This document shows, in pieces, positions 43,786 to 54,836 of a stretch of 64,000 nucleotides of DNA (positions are counted from its first letter, which is position 1; each line of letters begins with the position of its first letter). The notes below the pieces were generated by a model. That model was not told the DNA's origin, did not search any database, and saw only the letters and a list, made by a program, of their open reading frames with translations. The position numbers and the translations under genes are program-made. This stretch comes from Triglochin maritima (lineage: Eukaryota; Streptophyta; Magnoliopsida; Alismatales; Juncaginaceae): contig OY821786.1 in assembly GCA_963682175.1 (NCBI GenBank), forward strand, positions 29,038,501 through 29,102,500. Direction: 5' to 3'.

Positions 43786-45550
43786 ATGCGAGGTTGGACT
43801 CGTCTTGGTGAGGGTACTCGGCCTAAGAGAGTTGATCCATTTGTTGAGACAGATAGTCTAGGTGATTATCCCTCTCCGCCTCAAGGTCCCTTGGAGCATG
43901 AGGCATTATCCTCTCTTAGAGGTGGGGGAGGTTGAGTTCCATACATGAATTTCCTCAATTGACTCCCACCACCATGTAGACATCCTCTGACTCCGACTCA
44001 AGAGGAAGAGGGTCCCGGTCGGGATCGAGTTATGGGAGTACCACCACCCTTAGCTCGACAAGATCAACCAATGACTTTGTGGGAGCGAACCCGTCCTTTT
44101 GGGGCCGCGCAATCATCTTGCATAGTTCTCCTGCCTACACGTGGGAACAACTATGAATTAAAACCTCAATATGTGAGCATGCTTCGTACCTTCACAGCCA
44201 ATAAAGAGGATCCATATATCTTTATACGTGAATTCTGTTGAGGATGATTTCTTTTGCGTTAAAGGATAATGCGAAGAAATGTTTGTACGACCTCTTGACA
44301 AACTCGATTTGGCCTTGGGATGACTTTGTGACCGTCTTTCTGAAGAGATTCTTTTCTGAAAGGAAGACTCAACAGATACGACACCACATACATCAAATTT
44401 ATCAGACTGAGACCGAATTGTTTCATGCTTTCTTTGAGAGGTTCAAGGACCTTCTCTTGTAGTGTGCACATCATAGACTTGAGTTGTGGCAGCTGTGCCA
44501 GATTATTTATGAGGGCCTCAACTACCACACCCGCACATTGTTGGAGATGTTGTGTCAGGGTGATTTCTAAATGAAACTCATTGATGAGACATGGGATACT
44601 TTTGAATTAATGACTTAACGTATCGTTGAATGGGACACTGTAAGAGAGCCCCCAGTCATCAGGTCTTCTGGTCGAGCTGGCTCTTACCAAGTTCAGTCAA
44701 CTATCGCTTCCGAGGCAAAAATTGTTGATCTCATGCGTAGGATTGAGAGTTTAGAGTTGGACCGAGCTCCTGTAGCTCATGTCTCTACTCCTACTTGTAG
44801 TAGGTGTAGTACGGGACATAGTGACTTGGAATGTACTTACGCTCCAAGCGATACTGAACATGCAAATGTGATGTAGCAACAACGACCCGGTAACGACCCG
44901 TACAAGCACTCCTACAACCCAGGATGACGAAATCACCCTAAGTTCTCTTAGGGGCCACGGTCAGAGCTCACACGCTCAACCTCCACCTTATCACCCTACA
45001 CGCCCATCGGCGACCTACCAACCCCCACACCAAATGTCTTAACCCCATACTCACCAACCTCTTCAGGTCTCATCTTCAGGTTATTCTATCCTGACCCACC
45101 CAAACGGGTTGACCCAAAGGACTCCACTCTTGAACAAACCCTTCAAGCATGCATGCAGAGCACGCAAACCATGCCTGCGGCTAACAAAAAATTGGGTTAT
45201 CTTCCTTGCAATCACCATCTCTTAGTGTCACCAGACCTGTGGTGACACCCACATCTATGAGGGAGCCAAATCTTGAAGTTCCCTCAACGAATACTTCGTA
45301 GAAAGAACTTGATCATGAGGTTCCTTCTACTTTTATTTTGACAATGGGGCCGAACCCTGAGGTTCCCTTGCCTCATCATGTGTCGAAGGAATCAGAGTTT
45401 GAGGTTCCTTCACAAAAGTCCACATCCGTGGGTCCATCTGAGGTCCCCACTCATGTTTTTACGAAACTGAATGTTGAGATTCCTTTGAAAGACACTTATG
45501 CCCTAAAGGCGTCATTCCCTCGACACCTTAAAAAGAAAAGTTTGGAATAA
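43786..45550 (+). pseudogene. Athila-like Gag, plus copy
   Basis: The ATG at 43786 opens MRGWTRLGEGTRPKRVDPFV. After a stop and frame breaks, 44032-44238 reads SSCIVLLPTRGNNYELKPQY and 44238-44462 reads MRMISFALKDNAKKCLYDLL, the Retrotrans_gag core, matching residues 106-240 of the intact Gag. A zinc knuckle remnant near 44788 reads CSRCSTGHSDLEC, one residue short of the CX2CX4HX4C spacing of the intact copy. 45338-45550 carries a repeat-like 'PEVPLPHHVSKESEFEVPS' region that the intact copy lacks. Multiple stops show it is dead. Confidence 0.8.
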
Positions 45551-45559
45551 CACGAGAAG

Positions 45560-48190
45560 ATGCGTGAGATCTTTTGGCAAGTTAAAATGAACATTATGTT
45601 GTTGGAGGTGATTCACCAAATGCCTCCTTATGCCAAGGTTCTCAAGATTTTATGCACCAACAAGAAAGAAATCAATGTTCTCAAGAAAACTTTTCTTGCA
45701 GCAATCATGAGTTCATTGTTGGCACAACTCATGCAAGACAAATACAAGGACCCAAGCTGTCCTACTATATTCTTGTGTGATTGGTGATGTGTCAATACAT
45801 CGAGCTTTATTGGACTTAGGTGCATTTGTCAATCTTTTGTCGTATTCTGTCTACGTCCACCTTGGTCTTGAAGTCCTCAAACAAACAAAAAACACTCTTC
45901 AACTGGCTGATAGGTCAATGAAGAAACCGAAGGACGTGGTGGAAGATGTTCTTATCAAAGTGGATGAGTTCATTTATCCAGTCGATTTCTTTGTTTTGGA
46001 TACAGAACATGTTGATTGATTCAGTTATAACACCGTAAGTGCATGACCACGATGAAGTGGTGGGAATTATGGATCAAGTCCACAGGGAGGTGTGTAAACT
46101 CTGGTTCTTGAGAAATCAAGTAGAAAATAAAGGGGAGAAGGGGTTAGATTACACTAAACGAACAACTAACAAACGAGAAAGATGAAAGCACAAGACTAAT
46201 AAATCTAACTAAGCAACTAACAAACTAGAAAAATGAAATTCAGTAAGGAAAAAACCTCAAGGGGTGGAGTGTGTGTACACAAGTAATAAGGTGGTGAAGA
46301 ATGCATTCAGTATGGCACAAATGTAGGTTGTGTTTTTAGGCATAGTAAGTACCTAATGGTTGTGGGAAAATCTATCATTCCAATCACCAACCTAGTTGAT
46401 TAAAATGACCATAAACAAGTTGGTTATTAAAAACCTAAACAAGCATGGGAAGTACCTAATGTTTATAGCGAAACCCATCAAGTTGAGTATTCTCATTTAA
46501 ACAAAAAAACATACATTCACAATCATCACATAATGCAAAATATAGCATTCATCTCATTCTTCATTACATGTATAAAAATCATCTCCACCCCCAAAGGGGG
46601 ATGAAACTACTCACTACACATCAAGCTACAAATCATATTAAGAAAGAAGGACATTCTTACTAATTTTACTAAGATTAAGAAAACTAGGAAGTATTATTTT
46701 ATTTACATGACTCACATTACCAATAACATTCTTTTGCACTTGAGTTTTTCTCCAAAGCTTACTCTAAGAAGAGAGAATGACCACCATGCAATGAGTAGAT
46801 ACAAAATGCGAAGAAGAGTTCTATTTATAGACATTACAAAGGTAACTGGGGACAATCCACCAGTGTGCGACTAATAAAACATTCCTAAAATATACATAAA
46901 ACACATAACCCTTATCCGTGCAAAAATGGGTCGGGTTCTTAGAAAAAGGGACCGTTATTTTGTCATCTTGGGCCTCCAATTGACGGTCACTTCTTGTCGG
47001 ATCAGATCCATTTTCGGATTTCTTCTTGAGTGCTTCTAGTCTTCACGTGGGGTGCACTCGGATCGGTTATTAGAGTCTGGGCCCGAATCTAATTACCAAA
47101 ATACCCCTGATTGTGGTGTGGAGTTTCTCGGTTTTACTATTTAGACCCTCCGGCTTATGTCGAGGTGCTTCCCTCCCGCAGATGGGTCCTTGTGTATAAC
47201 CGAGAGGTCTATTTTGCTTCATTTAAGTTTTTTGTTCTTATGTTTAAGTCTTTTTTTGCTTACATTCTCTTCTTTATTACCTAATACCTGAAATATAACA
47301 ACAAACACTCGAGTAACACAATATTTGGGTAAAATTAAGGATATATAGCATGAATATGATGCATGATATGCTACTAGTCACATGTGTTAAACCCACTTGG
47401 CCAAATTCCTGTTATTTTGGGGTGATCATTTCTAGCGACTTCCAATACCTTGATCAATTGTCGTAATGGTCTGATTCGCTTGACATGTGGTAGTCAGTGT
47501 ACTAATTTCAACATTCACCATAAGGAAGAAACCATGTGCATTCGATGACCGTGTAGAGGTCAATCTTATGCAGGGTACAAATGAGAACGAAGTCGAAGGC
47601 ACCTTCAAGTATTTCAGAGATTTGTTCGATGAAGTTCCTAATGGTGGTGAAGATGTTTCAACTGTGTTGGCACAAGAAGTGCCTTATCTTGTGATCACGT
47701 GGCATCTGGGTCACCTGCTCTTCACTCCATATCGTTGAGGACCCAATGTGGGTTAAGAATCAATCACCTGATACCATACAATTCAAACAATCAGACGAAG
47801 ATTCACAACTCATTCATGCCTCCAATCTTCCTCATTCTAATGAGGCATCAAACGACCACAATGCTTATAAGGGTGTCAAGTGGTCAAGCAATTTTATTTT
47901 TGGATTTTGTGATCTAGGTCCCTAACACAACAAGTTCCCGGTCCTGGAAGAAATAATCCTTGTGCACCCCAATGTCAGTTGGAGGGTATATATTGATGAC
48001 CCTCAACTTTGTCGCAGAATGGAACCATATTTGTTTCCATTTCCTTTCACAGACCCTAATTTTGAGAGGCATGAACCATCATCCTTGGTTCATAAACCTC
48101 TCAACAATTCTCCTATTTCTCATTTAACGAGCCCATGCAAGTGCATTTCTGGCTCGAGAGATGGTGGGTTCCTATTTGATGTCCCCTGAC
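45560..48190 (+). pseudogene. Athila-like protease ORF, split by a solo LTR
   Basis: 45560-46012 reads MREIFWQVKMNIMLLEVIHQ, then (in the next frame) LLDLGAFVNLLSYSVYVHLG, the protease Asp site, and VIYPVDFFVLD-type sequence. The ORF is cut at 46012 by the solo LTR and resumes at 47381 with IPVILG-stop-SFLATSNTLINCR, the conserved protease C-terminal segment with one stop. It continues to 48190, ending GSRDGGFLFDVP-stop, the same end (FDVP) as the protease ORF of the intact element. No RT follows. Removing the LTR leaves about 1.26 kb, close to the 1.3-kb intact ORF. Confidence 0.8.
46013..47380 (-). repeat. Solo family B LTR (minus) in protease ORF
   Basis: 1368 bp, TGATTGATTCAG...ACTAGTCA on the plus strand, flanked by a perfect CATGT duplication (46008-46012 and 47381-47385). 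It has the hairpin motif near 46585, CCACCCCCAAAGGGGG, and a TATA box (minus) near 46820-46832. Confidence 0.9.
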
Positions 48191-49719
48191 AATTGAAGAT
48201 GGGAGCCCATTAATGTACTAAAAAAATCGACTCCACAAGTGAGCTTTGGTTGTGTGGGCCCCAACCTCTGAGTATTTGGGTCTCATTTATTTCAAGTACT
48301 TGTCTCCCTTCTTAAGTATCTCACAGGTTTTTTGGGAATTCGGGTATATGTCCATCAACATAACAATGAACTTCCTTTTGCACTTCACGTTGGTGAGATC
48401 TTTAATTTTCATGCATAAATCCATTTAGTATCATGCTCACATTCGAGGACAATGCATGAAGTAGGTGTGGGGGGTGCTTTACGTGTGTATATAGACGAGT
48501 CTTTTCCATTTCGTTTCTTTTATTTTATTTGTATTGTTAGGGTCATGATAGTGTGCTGCAATTTACATTGATATATCTTGCTATACCATGATCCTTAGGT
48601 GACTTGGCTTCTTTTACTTGCCGAATGCTTTAAGTTTTCACATTTCTTTCAAAATCTACATGTGTTTGTGAAAGGAAAATGTTTTGTGGGTTTTGCAGGT
48701 GTTTAGCATGTGCAAAACGATTGAGATGCAAAGTCAAAAGTTATCTCCCAAAATTGACTTGAATATGATGCTTTAGAATATCTAATACATCGACTTTTGG
48801 TCTTATCTAGTCATTACGATGCACCCCGGTTTTCTCTCGAGGGAAGAGTAATCATAGGGTTTCAGTACTCAAACAAATAAAGAAGTCTACCGTAAACCTA
48901 GTGAGTCGAAGAATTCGTGCTTGTTAGTATAAGGAAGTATGGCATAGTCAGAGACCCTAAAACTCCTGTTGTGAAACCTTAAGTGTATGGGTTTTGGTTC
49001 ATGTGTAGATAAGAAATAATTGAGTACAATATTCTCTCTTCTCGTGTGACTCCTTTCACTCGGGAAATTAGGCCTAAGGGGACTTAGTACCTGGTGCTTT
49101 CGAGTCATCTGATTTGGGATGCACAGACCGAACTCCCATTACACTGATGGTAGGGATCACCCTATGTGGATATTTGGGGGAAGGTATACGTGATATTGTA
49201 AGTCCTCACAGGCAATGATGTACGAAACCAGACCTTGGGAGAATTAAACACCAACCAGTTTTAATTCGTTGCTCTATAAAAGAAAAGAAAAAAAAGAAAA
49301 AAATACAAATAAGAACCTTAATGGACTTTACACGATGTATGACTTAAGGATGTTAAGGTTTCCCATGTCTTTCACTTAAGTCCTTAATTAACTTGCACGA
49401 ATGGTTCCCTAGGGTAGGTATGTGGACAAGATACATATATAAAGTCGGTCTGTAGGGTTACTGTGTCCAATGATCAACAAAAATATGTCCATTGAGTCAT
49501 GTTGCTAGGTTGAATAATGCATCAATGTTCGGATTTTGTGGGTTATCCACTGAAACCCTCAGCACACACCACTCATTCTCCTTGGAATCAATTGGGTTTA
49601 ACAACTTGTTGTACTAAGTGCAACTGTGATTCCTACGAAAGCGAGTTAAGATTTGTTTTTTATATTTTCTCTTTCTTTTGTTTTGCTCGAGACTATCAAA
49701 AGGTATGTGTGGGGGTATT
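48191..49719 (+). other. Family B 3' non-coding domain, plus copy
   Basis: It starts after the FDVP stop. A first purine tract, GGTGTGGGGGGTG (48464-48476), is preceded by GAGGACAATGCATGAAGTAG. A second, TGTGTGGGGGTATT (49706-49719), abuts LTR2 and is the polypurine tract. Between them the sequence matches the intact element's 51871-53100 over long stretches although it encodes nothing recognisable, including a purine-rich AAAAGAAAAG tract near 49280. Confidence 0.75.
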
Positions 49720-50345
49720 TGATTAGTAACATATCATACATTGCATTCATGCTATATTACCTTTATTTTTAACCCCAAATTTGTGCTACTTCATTGTATG
49801 TTTGATGTGTTTTAGGTTTTAGGTAATAAAGAAGAGAAAGTAAGAGAAAATGACCTAAATGCATGAAAAAAGGACCTTATTGAACTATCTTGGACCAATG
49901 TCTCATGCTCAAAGACCCATCTGCAATTTAGGAAGGACCCAGATGAAACATGATGTGACCATAGCATAAGGAAAATATTTCTGGGGCAAAAATCTCTCAT
50001 TATCATGATCTTGAGAAGTATTTGGGGTTAAGAACAAACATTCTCGAACCAGCGGACCAAGAGCGCACTCCACGTGGAAAATAGAAAACTTAAGCTTTTA
50101 GGAAATTTTGGGGCGGGTCAGAGCCAAAACATCCGCCAATGGTGGATCTTTTTGGTCCAAATCCACCTAAAAATCTCTCGTGGCTTGAACGTATTTATTT
50201 GGGTGCACCAGACCATAAAGAAATCGATTACAGTCGTTGGATGGCTTCCATATTCATCTACGCCTCTCTTTCTTCTATAAATAGTAATGTTTTCTCCTAC
50301 CTACCTTCTACTTCTAAGCCTCCACCATTATGATTGTAATGTGCC
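49720..50345 (+). repeat. LTR2, first segment
   Basis: Starts TGATTAGTAACATATCATAC after the polypurine tract. It contains the U3 near-palindrome ATCCGCCAATGGTGGAT (about 50129) and a TATA box, TTCTATAAATAG, near 50272-50283. It is interrupted by the 50346-61030 insert; the breakpoint is approximate. Confidence 0.75.
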
Positions 50346-50452
50346 CCTATGTATGTATATATTTTAAAATTAATTATACATGCATACAAGATCGATTTCC
50401 ATATTTTCGACGATTTCATGTACATTGTTTGATATTTATTCTAATATCATGT
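50346..50452 (-). repeat. Unclassified LTR-like insert, left piece
   Basis: AT-rich sequence that does not match family B. It is continuous with 59085 onward if the intact element is removed. The outer boundary is uncertain. Confidence 0.4.
50448..50452. repeat. CATGT target-site duplication, left copy
   Basis: Pairs with CATGT at 59080-59084 around the intact element. Confidence 0.9.
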
Positions 50453-51856
50453 TGTTGAACGTTTTAATTTAAACCGCAAGTGCACGGCCGCGATGAAGCG
50501 GTGGCAAGTATGGGTCGTCCTCAGGGAGGTGAGCAGTCTCTTATTTGCACGAAATCAAGTGGAGAAAATAATGGAGAAGAGAGTTGGTTACGCTACTCTA
50601 CACTAACCTACGCTAAGAAGTATGAAATGCGAACGAAACAAACAAACGATGGAATAAGAACTAAGCTAAGAACAAAGGAAGAATGCTGGAATACAGGAAA
50701 TGGAAAACCCCTAAGGGGTGGAGTGAGTGCACACAAGCAAAGAGGTGGGTGTAGAATACATTCTTTAAGCATATGAAGGTGGTGTTTATCAAGCATAGGA
50801 AGTGTCTAAATGTTATGGCAAAACCTATCAATCTATTCACCAACTTGGTTGATTAACATTTACATATGCAAGTTGTTTATTTCAGAACCTAAACAAGCAT
50901 GAGAGGTGTCTAATCATTTTGGCAAAACTCATCAAGTTATAAATTCCATCCTAAACAAGCAAGCATACATTCATGTTTTATCAAAACATTGAAATTAAAG
51001 CATTCATCCCATTCTCTAATGCATGTATGTACATCTACTCCACCCCCCAAAGGGGATGGAACTACTCACTAAACATTACACTAATTATTAAACTAAACAA
51101 AGAAAGCATATTAACTAAGCTAATAAAACTAATGAAATGAGATTAAGCAAAGCAAAACAAGAAACATAAAACAAACAACATAATAAAGAAAACTTGTATT
51201 AAAATGACTCACATTAAAAGTAGCATCCTCCTACTTTAGTGTGTGCTTCAAGGCCTCACTTCTAGTAGGAAGAATAGCCACTTAAAATATGGAGTGATTA
51301 CAAAAGGAGGTGAAGAGTTCTATTTATAGGCATGGAAAAAGCTAATCCGGGACAATCCCCCAATGTGGGACTAAACATATACCACACATAGCCTAAACAT
51401 CCTCTAATACATGTGCTGGAGAAATTTGAGCGCATTTGGGCCAAAAGTCACCGCCAATTAGCGGTCTTGGACCGCTAATTAGCGGTCTACAGTGTCCGGA
51501 TCGCTCTGGAATTTCTTGTGGGCTTTTCGGGAAGGTTTTGTTGGTGTTTGATGCATCTAGTTTGCATGTTGGAGCTCCGACCCGAATAGAATTGCCAAAA
51601 TACTCCCCATGATGGTGAGGAGTATTCTATTTTGCTCTTTGGTCCTTCGGTCTTGCATTCAGGTCCTTCTTCCTTGCATCTTGGTCCCCAGATCTCACAA
51701 TTCAGTCCTTTTTCCCAACTTTTGGGTCCTTTTATCCTTCATCTCTTCAAACCTATTTATTCCTGAAAACTAAACATAAAACTCGTGACATAGCATTGTT
51801 TAGGTGAAAGATAATGGATATAAGATACAAATATAAGCATGAAATGATGTCAATCA
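50453..51856 (-). repeat. 3' LTR of intact element
   Basis: TGTTGAACG...GTCAATCA on the plus strand. It contains palindromes ACCGCCAATTAGCGGT and ACCGCTAATTAGCGGT near 51450-51490, a TATA box near 51319-51329 (minus) and the CCACCCCCCAAAGGGG hairpin near 51040. Confidence 0.95.
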
Positions 51857-51870
51857 AATACCCCCACACC
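51857..51870 (-). other. Polypurine tract of intact element
   Basis: GGTGTGGGGGTATT on the minus strand, touching the 3' LTR. Confidence 0.85.
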
Positions 51871-53471
51871 TAACTTTTGCTAGTCCCGAGCAAAACAAAG
51901 AAAGAGAAAAGCATACGAAAAAACAAGAAATCCTAACTCACTTTCGTAGGAATCACGGTTGCACTTAGCACGTGCAACAAGCCGTTAAACCTCCTTGTCG
52001 CCAAGGAGGAGGAGTGTTGTCTCCTGAGGGTTTTCAGCGGATATACCCACAAAATCCGAACAAGATGCATTAATCAATGTAGCTACACGACTCGTTGGAC
52101 TTATTTTGTCGATCATGGGATGCGGTAATACTACGGGTCGACTCTATAAATGTAATCGGTCCACACACCTAGCCTAATGAGTTATTCGTGAGAGTTAGTC
52201 AAGGACTTAAGTGAAAGACATGGGCAACCTTAACTTCTGAATGTGATACAATGTGTAAAATCCATTTTGGTTCTTATTTGACTCTCTTTTTTTTTCTTTT
52301 TTTTCTTTTTCTTTGGAGCATTTTATTGGTTGGTGTTTGATTCTCCCGGGGTCAGGTTTCGTGCATCATTGCCTATGAGGACTTATACTATCACGTACAC
52401 CTTCCCCCAAATCTCCACATAGGGCGATCCCTACCACCCGTGTAACGGGAGTTCGGTCGGCGCATCCCAAGTCAGATGACTCGAAAGCACCAGGCACAAA
52501 GTCCCCTCAGACCTACTTTCCCGAGTGATAGGAGCCGTGCGAGAAGAGAGAACACCACTTATTTATCTATATGGGAACCAAAACCCCTACACTTAAGTTT
52601 CACAAAAAGAGATTCAGGGCCCTCGACTACGACAAACTTCCTTATACTCACAAACACGAATTATTTGACTCACTAGGTTCAGGGTGGACTTCTTTAAATG
52701 TTTGAGTACTGAAACCCTATGATTACACGCCCCCTGAGGGAAAACCAGGGTGCATCCTAACGACTCGATAAGACCTAAAGCCAGTAAACTAGAAATCCTA
52801 ATGCATCAAGTTCAAGACAATTTTGGGAGCTTTCTTTTTACTTTGCCTCTCAACGGTTTTGCACATGCTAAACACACGCAAAACCCACAAAAACATTTTC
52901 TTTCGCAAACACATGAAGATTTTGAAAGAAATGTGAAAATTTTAAAGCACTCGGCAAGCAAAAGAAGACAAGTCACCCAAGGATCATGGCAAGCAGATAT
53001 ATCAATGTTAAATGCGGCACACTAACATGACCCTAGCAATACAAACAAAAGAAAACAAAAAATCAAAAGAAAAGACTCGACTATGTACACACGTAAAACA
53101 CCCCCCCACACCTACTTCATGCATTGTCCTCAATGAATGTGAACAAGATACTACATGGATACATGCATGAAAAAGGAAAGATCTCACCAACATGAAGTAC
53201 AAAGGGACGTTCAGGGTCATGTTGATGGACACAAACCCAAATTACCTCAAAACCTGTGAGAAGCTGAAGAAGGGAGATAAATACGTGAAGAGATTGGGCC
53301 CAAGTACACAAGGGTTGGGGCCCACAACAATCGATGCTCACTAAAGGAGTCTTTTATTACACACTTCTTCTTCTTTTTTGTTTTTTTTTTTGTTTTTTTT
53401 TTGTTTTTTTTGTTTTTTTTTGTTTTAATAAAGATATATACATCAACCAAGATATTCTCATAATCATTTGG
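51871..53471 (-). other. Conserved non-coding 3' domain of intact element
   Basis: It lies between the protease stop and the polypurine tract. It has a second GGTGTGGGGGGGTG tract (about 53097-53112) preceded by GAGGACAATGCATGAAGTAG, just as in the plus copy. 53363-53430 is a T/G low-complexity tract and 52288-52316 is pyrimidine-rich. RT, integrase or env motifs are absent on either strand. Confidence 0.8.
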
Positions 53472-54767
53472 TCAAGGAACATCAAATGAGAACATCAAGT
53501 CAGGAGGACCAGAGACTTGCCGAGATGGGCAAACTCCACTGGTACTCTGAGGTGTCATGAGGGGTGAAAGGTCAAAGCTGAAAGGCTCGAACCCCTCATG
53601 ATATTGGTTGGGTGTGGGCAACAAAGAATGAAGTTGTGTTGCCTCACTAGGGTTTAATTGCTCATCGAAGAAAACCCTCCAACCAATAGGCGGGTGCATC
53701 GGAATGAGTTCCTCAGGCTCATTCGATGGATGCAGCAGACTTGCATCACTAAGAATGGGGCTTCTCCCCAAGTCATCCAACAAGGACCTCCCACCATCAT
53801 TTAGATCATCAAGCATAAGCTCGGTCATAGGTGGGTCCTTGTTGGAGTCAATATGAAGCTCAAATGGCTCAATGGCCATGGGACATGAGGTAGAGACACC
53901 TTCTGGTATAGGCATATGATGAGGTGTCTCACCCTCACTAGTACTCTCAACTGAATCATGCAACGAACACTCCCTTTGGACATTCATGTTCGAGGCCAGC
54001 TCACTCTGTTGCATTGCAAAGACAGGCAACGAGTCTTCGCTGGGCCCACGAACATTCTCAATGGGTTGCATTGGGGTTAGGGGTGTTCGTTGATTTTGTG
54101 GTGCTTTCTCCAATTGGCGGATGAGATTTAGATTTAAAGGTTCATCCATGGGTTCCTGTTGCCTACCAGAGTTGAACACATGAAACTCGGCACTCATGTT
54201 ACCGAATGAGAGCTTCATGAGACCATTTCTACAATTAATCAAAGCATTGGAGGTTGCCAGAAATGGTCTACCCAAAATCAAAGGTATTTGAGAGTGGGTG
54301 TTCGCAACAGGATTGGTATCGAGGACAACAAAATCGACTGGAAATATAAAATCTCCAACTTTGATAAGCACATCCTCGATAATCCCCATGGGAATACGAA
54401 TGGATCTATCCGCCAATTGGAGGGTGATCTTAGTTGGTTTCAATTCTCCCAAGTTCAACTGTTGATAAACAGAGAATGGGAGGAGGTTGACCGCTGATCC
54501 TAAATCAAGCAAAACATTGCTCAGTCTAGTGTCCCCTATCGTACACTGAATAGTAGGACACCCAGGGTCTTTGTATTTTGTGTAGGTGGGATTGGACAAA
54601 AGTGAGCTGATATTTGCAGCCAAGAATGCTTTCTTAGGAACATTGGTCTTCCTCTTGGTTGTGCAGAGATCCTTCAACACTTTGGCATATTGAGGTATTT
54701 GTTGGATGACATCCAACAAGGGGATGTTAACCTTCACTTGCTTAAATACCTCTAATATCTTGTCCAT
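53472..54767 (-). CDS. Aspartic protease ORF of gag-pro-only element
   Basis: 431 residues without a stop. Residues 1-75 (MDKILEVFKQVKVNIPLLDV ... AANISSLLS) are the usual Athila/Tat segment before the protease. The catalytic Asp is D88 in NVLLDLGSAVNLLPFSVY. ITLQLADRSIRIPMGIIEDV, FIFPVDFVVLD and IPLILGRPFLATSNALINCR (about residues 161-180) are the other protease landmarks. Residues 200-431 are a low-complexity acidic tail that still contains the pre-RT sequence FELHIDSNKDPPMTEL near residue 300, then ends FDVP-stop where RT should begin. It probably matures Gag. It is in frame with gag across a single UAG, so its own start may be readthrough or the Met at 54767. Confidence 0.9.
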   Translation of the reverse strand: MDKILEVFKQVKVNIPLLDVIQQIPQYAKVLKDLCTTKRKTNVPKKAFLAANISSLLSNPTYTKYKDPGCPTIQCTIGDTRLSNVLLDLGSAVNLLPFSVYQQLNLGELKPTKITLQLADRSIRIPMGIIEDVLIKVGDFIFPVDFVVLDTNPVANTHSQIPLILGRPFLATSNALINCRNGLMKLSFGNMSAEFHVFNSGRQQEPMDEPLNLNLIRQLEKAPQNQRTPLTPMQPIENVRGPSEDSLPVFAMQQSELASNMNVQRECSLHDSVESTSEGETPHHMPIPEGVSTSCPMAIEPFELHIDSNKDPPMTELMLDDLNDGGRSLLDDLGRSPILSDASLLHPSNEPEELIPMHPPIGWRVFFDEQLNPSEATQLHSLLPTPNQYHEGFEPFSFDLSPLMTPQSTSGVCPSRQVSGPPDLMFSFDVP

Positions 54768-54836
54768 GTTGTCACTCTGCTTTTTGTTTAACCTACTTGG
54801 ATAAGTAGCTTTTGGCAGGTAGGTTTTCTGTTGTGC

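Noticed and set aside
53363..53430. Long T-rich run as a possible LINE poly-A tail
   Set aside because: No LINE sequence or target duplication is adjacent; it is a T/G low-complexity tract inside the 3' domain of the intact element.
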